Part shown: positions 63,503 to 64,000 of the stretch, piece after piece
How positions within the stretch are numbered: position 1 is the first letter of the stretch
Layout of the letters: every line of letters begins with the position of its first letter
The notes under the pieces: model-generated
Seen by the model: the letters and a program-made list of their open reading frames with translations, nothing else
Database searches by the model: none
Told to the model about the DNA's origin: nothing
Source: JAEUMG01 sp046349315
GTDB lineage: Bacteria; Pseudomonadota; Alphaproteobacteria; Rhizobiales; Aestuariivirgaceae
Assembly: GCA_046349315.1 (NCBI GenBank)
Contig: JAXMCQ010000002.1
Coordinates: 124,001 to 188,000, forward strand
DNA length: 64,000 bases
Direction: 5' to 3'
Position numbers and translations under genes: made by a program

Positions 63503-64000
63503 CGCGGAAGTTTTCCGAGGAACGCGACATCATCAAACTCGCCATCCTCGCCATTGGCGGGCAGGGCGGTGGCGTGCTCGCCGACTGGGTTGTGCATCTG
63601 GCCGAGACCAATGGCTATTACGCGCAGACGACCTCGGTTCCGGGCGTAGCACAGCGCACGGGTGCTACGATCTATTACTTGGAGCTCGTGCCTGAGACGG
63701 GCCGCACGCCGGTCCTTTCATTGATGCCTGCACCGGGCGATGTCGATATCGTCATCGCCGCCGAACTCATGGAAGCGGGCCGCGCCATCATGCGCGGCTT
63801 GGTGACGCCGAATCGAACCACATTGATCGCGTCTGCGCATCGCGCCTATGCGGTGAGCGAGAAGATGTCACCGGGCGACGGCATCGCCGATGCATCGAAG
63901 GTGCTCGAAATTGCCAAGCAGGCGTCGCATCGCCTAATCGCGTTTGATATGGAGAGCATTGCCGCGCGCAGTGGCAGTGTCATCTCAGCGAGCCTCTTCG
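63499..64000 (+). CDS. iorB: Indolepyruvate oxidoreductase beta-like subunit, 3' end beyond window
   Basis: The start ATG overlaps the iorA stop (ATGA). The 167 visible residues open with KLAILAIGGQGGGVLADWVV, the gamma-type 2-oxoacid:ferredoxin oxidoreductase domain that binds the CoA end, and continue with TTSVPGVAQRTGATIYYLE. The gene is still open at the window edge. Some alphaproteobacterial IorB proteins are much longer than the archaeal one; this cannot be judged here. Confidence 0.88.
   Translation, partial: MTRKFSEERDIIKLAILAIGGQGGGVLADWVVHLAETNGYYAQTTSVPGVAQRTGATIYYLELVPETGRTPVLSLMPAPGDVDIVIAAELMEAGRAIMRGLVTPNRTTLIASAHRAYAVSEKMSPGDGIADASKVLEIAKQASHRLIAFDMESIAARSGSVISASLF

Overview
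This is a GC-rich window from an alphaproteobacterium, most likely a member of Hyphomicrobiales (Rhizobiales-like). The pointers are many twin-arginine signal peptides, a BigR-type sulfide operon, an Anbu proteasome cluster, a ureDABCEFG urease cluster, and palindromic intergenic repeats of the kind common in that order. Genes are tightly packed and mostly run in long co-directional operons. No CRISPR array, complete insertion sequence, rRNA or replication origin is visible.

Layout. 1-7.3 kb: the end of a sarcosine/dimethylglycine-dehydrogenase-like flavoprotein, a fatty acid desaturase, an MFS symporter, and a metallophosphoesterase / Ser-Thr kinase-USP pair. 7.36-10.2 kb: tRNA-Phe(GAA), then an accessory stretch of small or broken genes, a 40-residue zinc ribbon, two tandem paralogous small genes and an ATP-grasp gene. 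10.4-22.3 kb: an amide-utilisation locus. It has an N,N-dimethylformamidase-like large subunit, a small subunit, and a Liv-type ABC importer whose LivM permease carries a second small-subunit-like domain fused to its C terminus. Divergent from it lie a NarL-type regulator, a soluble hybrid histidine kinase and an AmiC-like binding protein without a signal peptide. 22.3-28 kb: a sulfide-detoxification operon (bigR, two YeeE/YedE genes, persulfide dioxygenase, sqr, sulP); sqr and sulP are broken by several frameshifts.

28.1-31.1 kb: a three-gene cassette of a C25 (gingipain-like) peptidase, a small beta-rich protein and an SGNH hydrolase. 31.2-34.2 kb: an Old Yellow Enzyme and a radical SAM protein. 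34.3-42.1 kb: a nine-gene iron operon (two imelysins, di-heme oxidoreductase, DUF1513, multicopper oxidase, bacterioferritin, Bfd, an OrfA-like HTH protein and a Cys-rich protein). 42.2-46.1 kb: the Anbu / transglutaminase / alpha-E / ATP-grasp cluster. 46.2-51.3 kb: urease, with a palindromic repeat inserted in frame in ureF. 51.6-57 kb: an Opp/Dpp/Nik-type ABC importer. 57.1-64 kb: two paralogous FAD oxidoreductases around a cyclase-family hydrolase, then an indolepyruvate:ferredoxin oxidoreductase-like pair cut by the window end.

The strongest candidate for something undescribed is the formamidase locus: importer, enzyme and a three-part soluble sensing system are encoded together, and an enzyme-subunit-like domain is fused to the permease. 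All family assignments come from reading translated motifs by eye; no database search was run.
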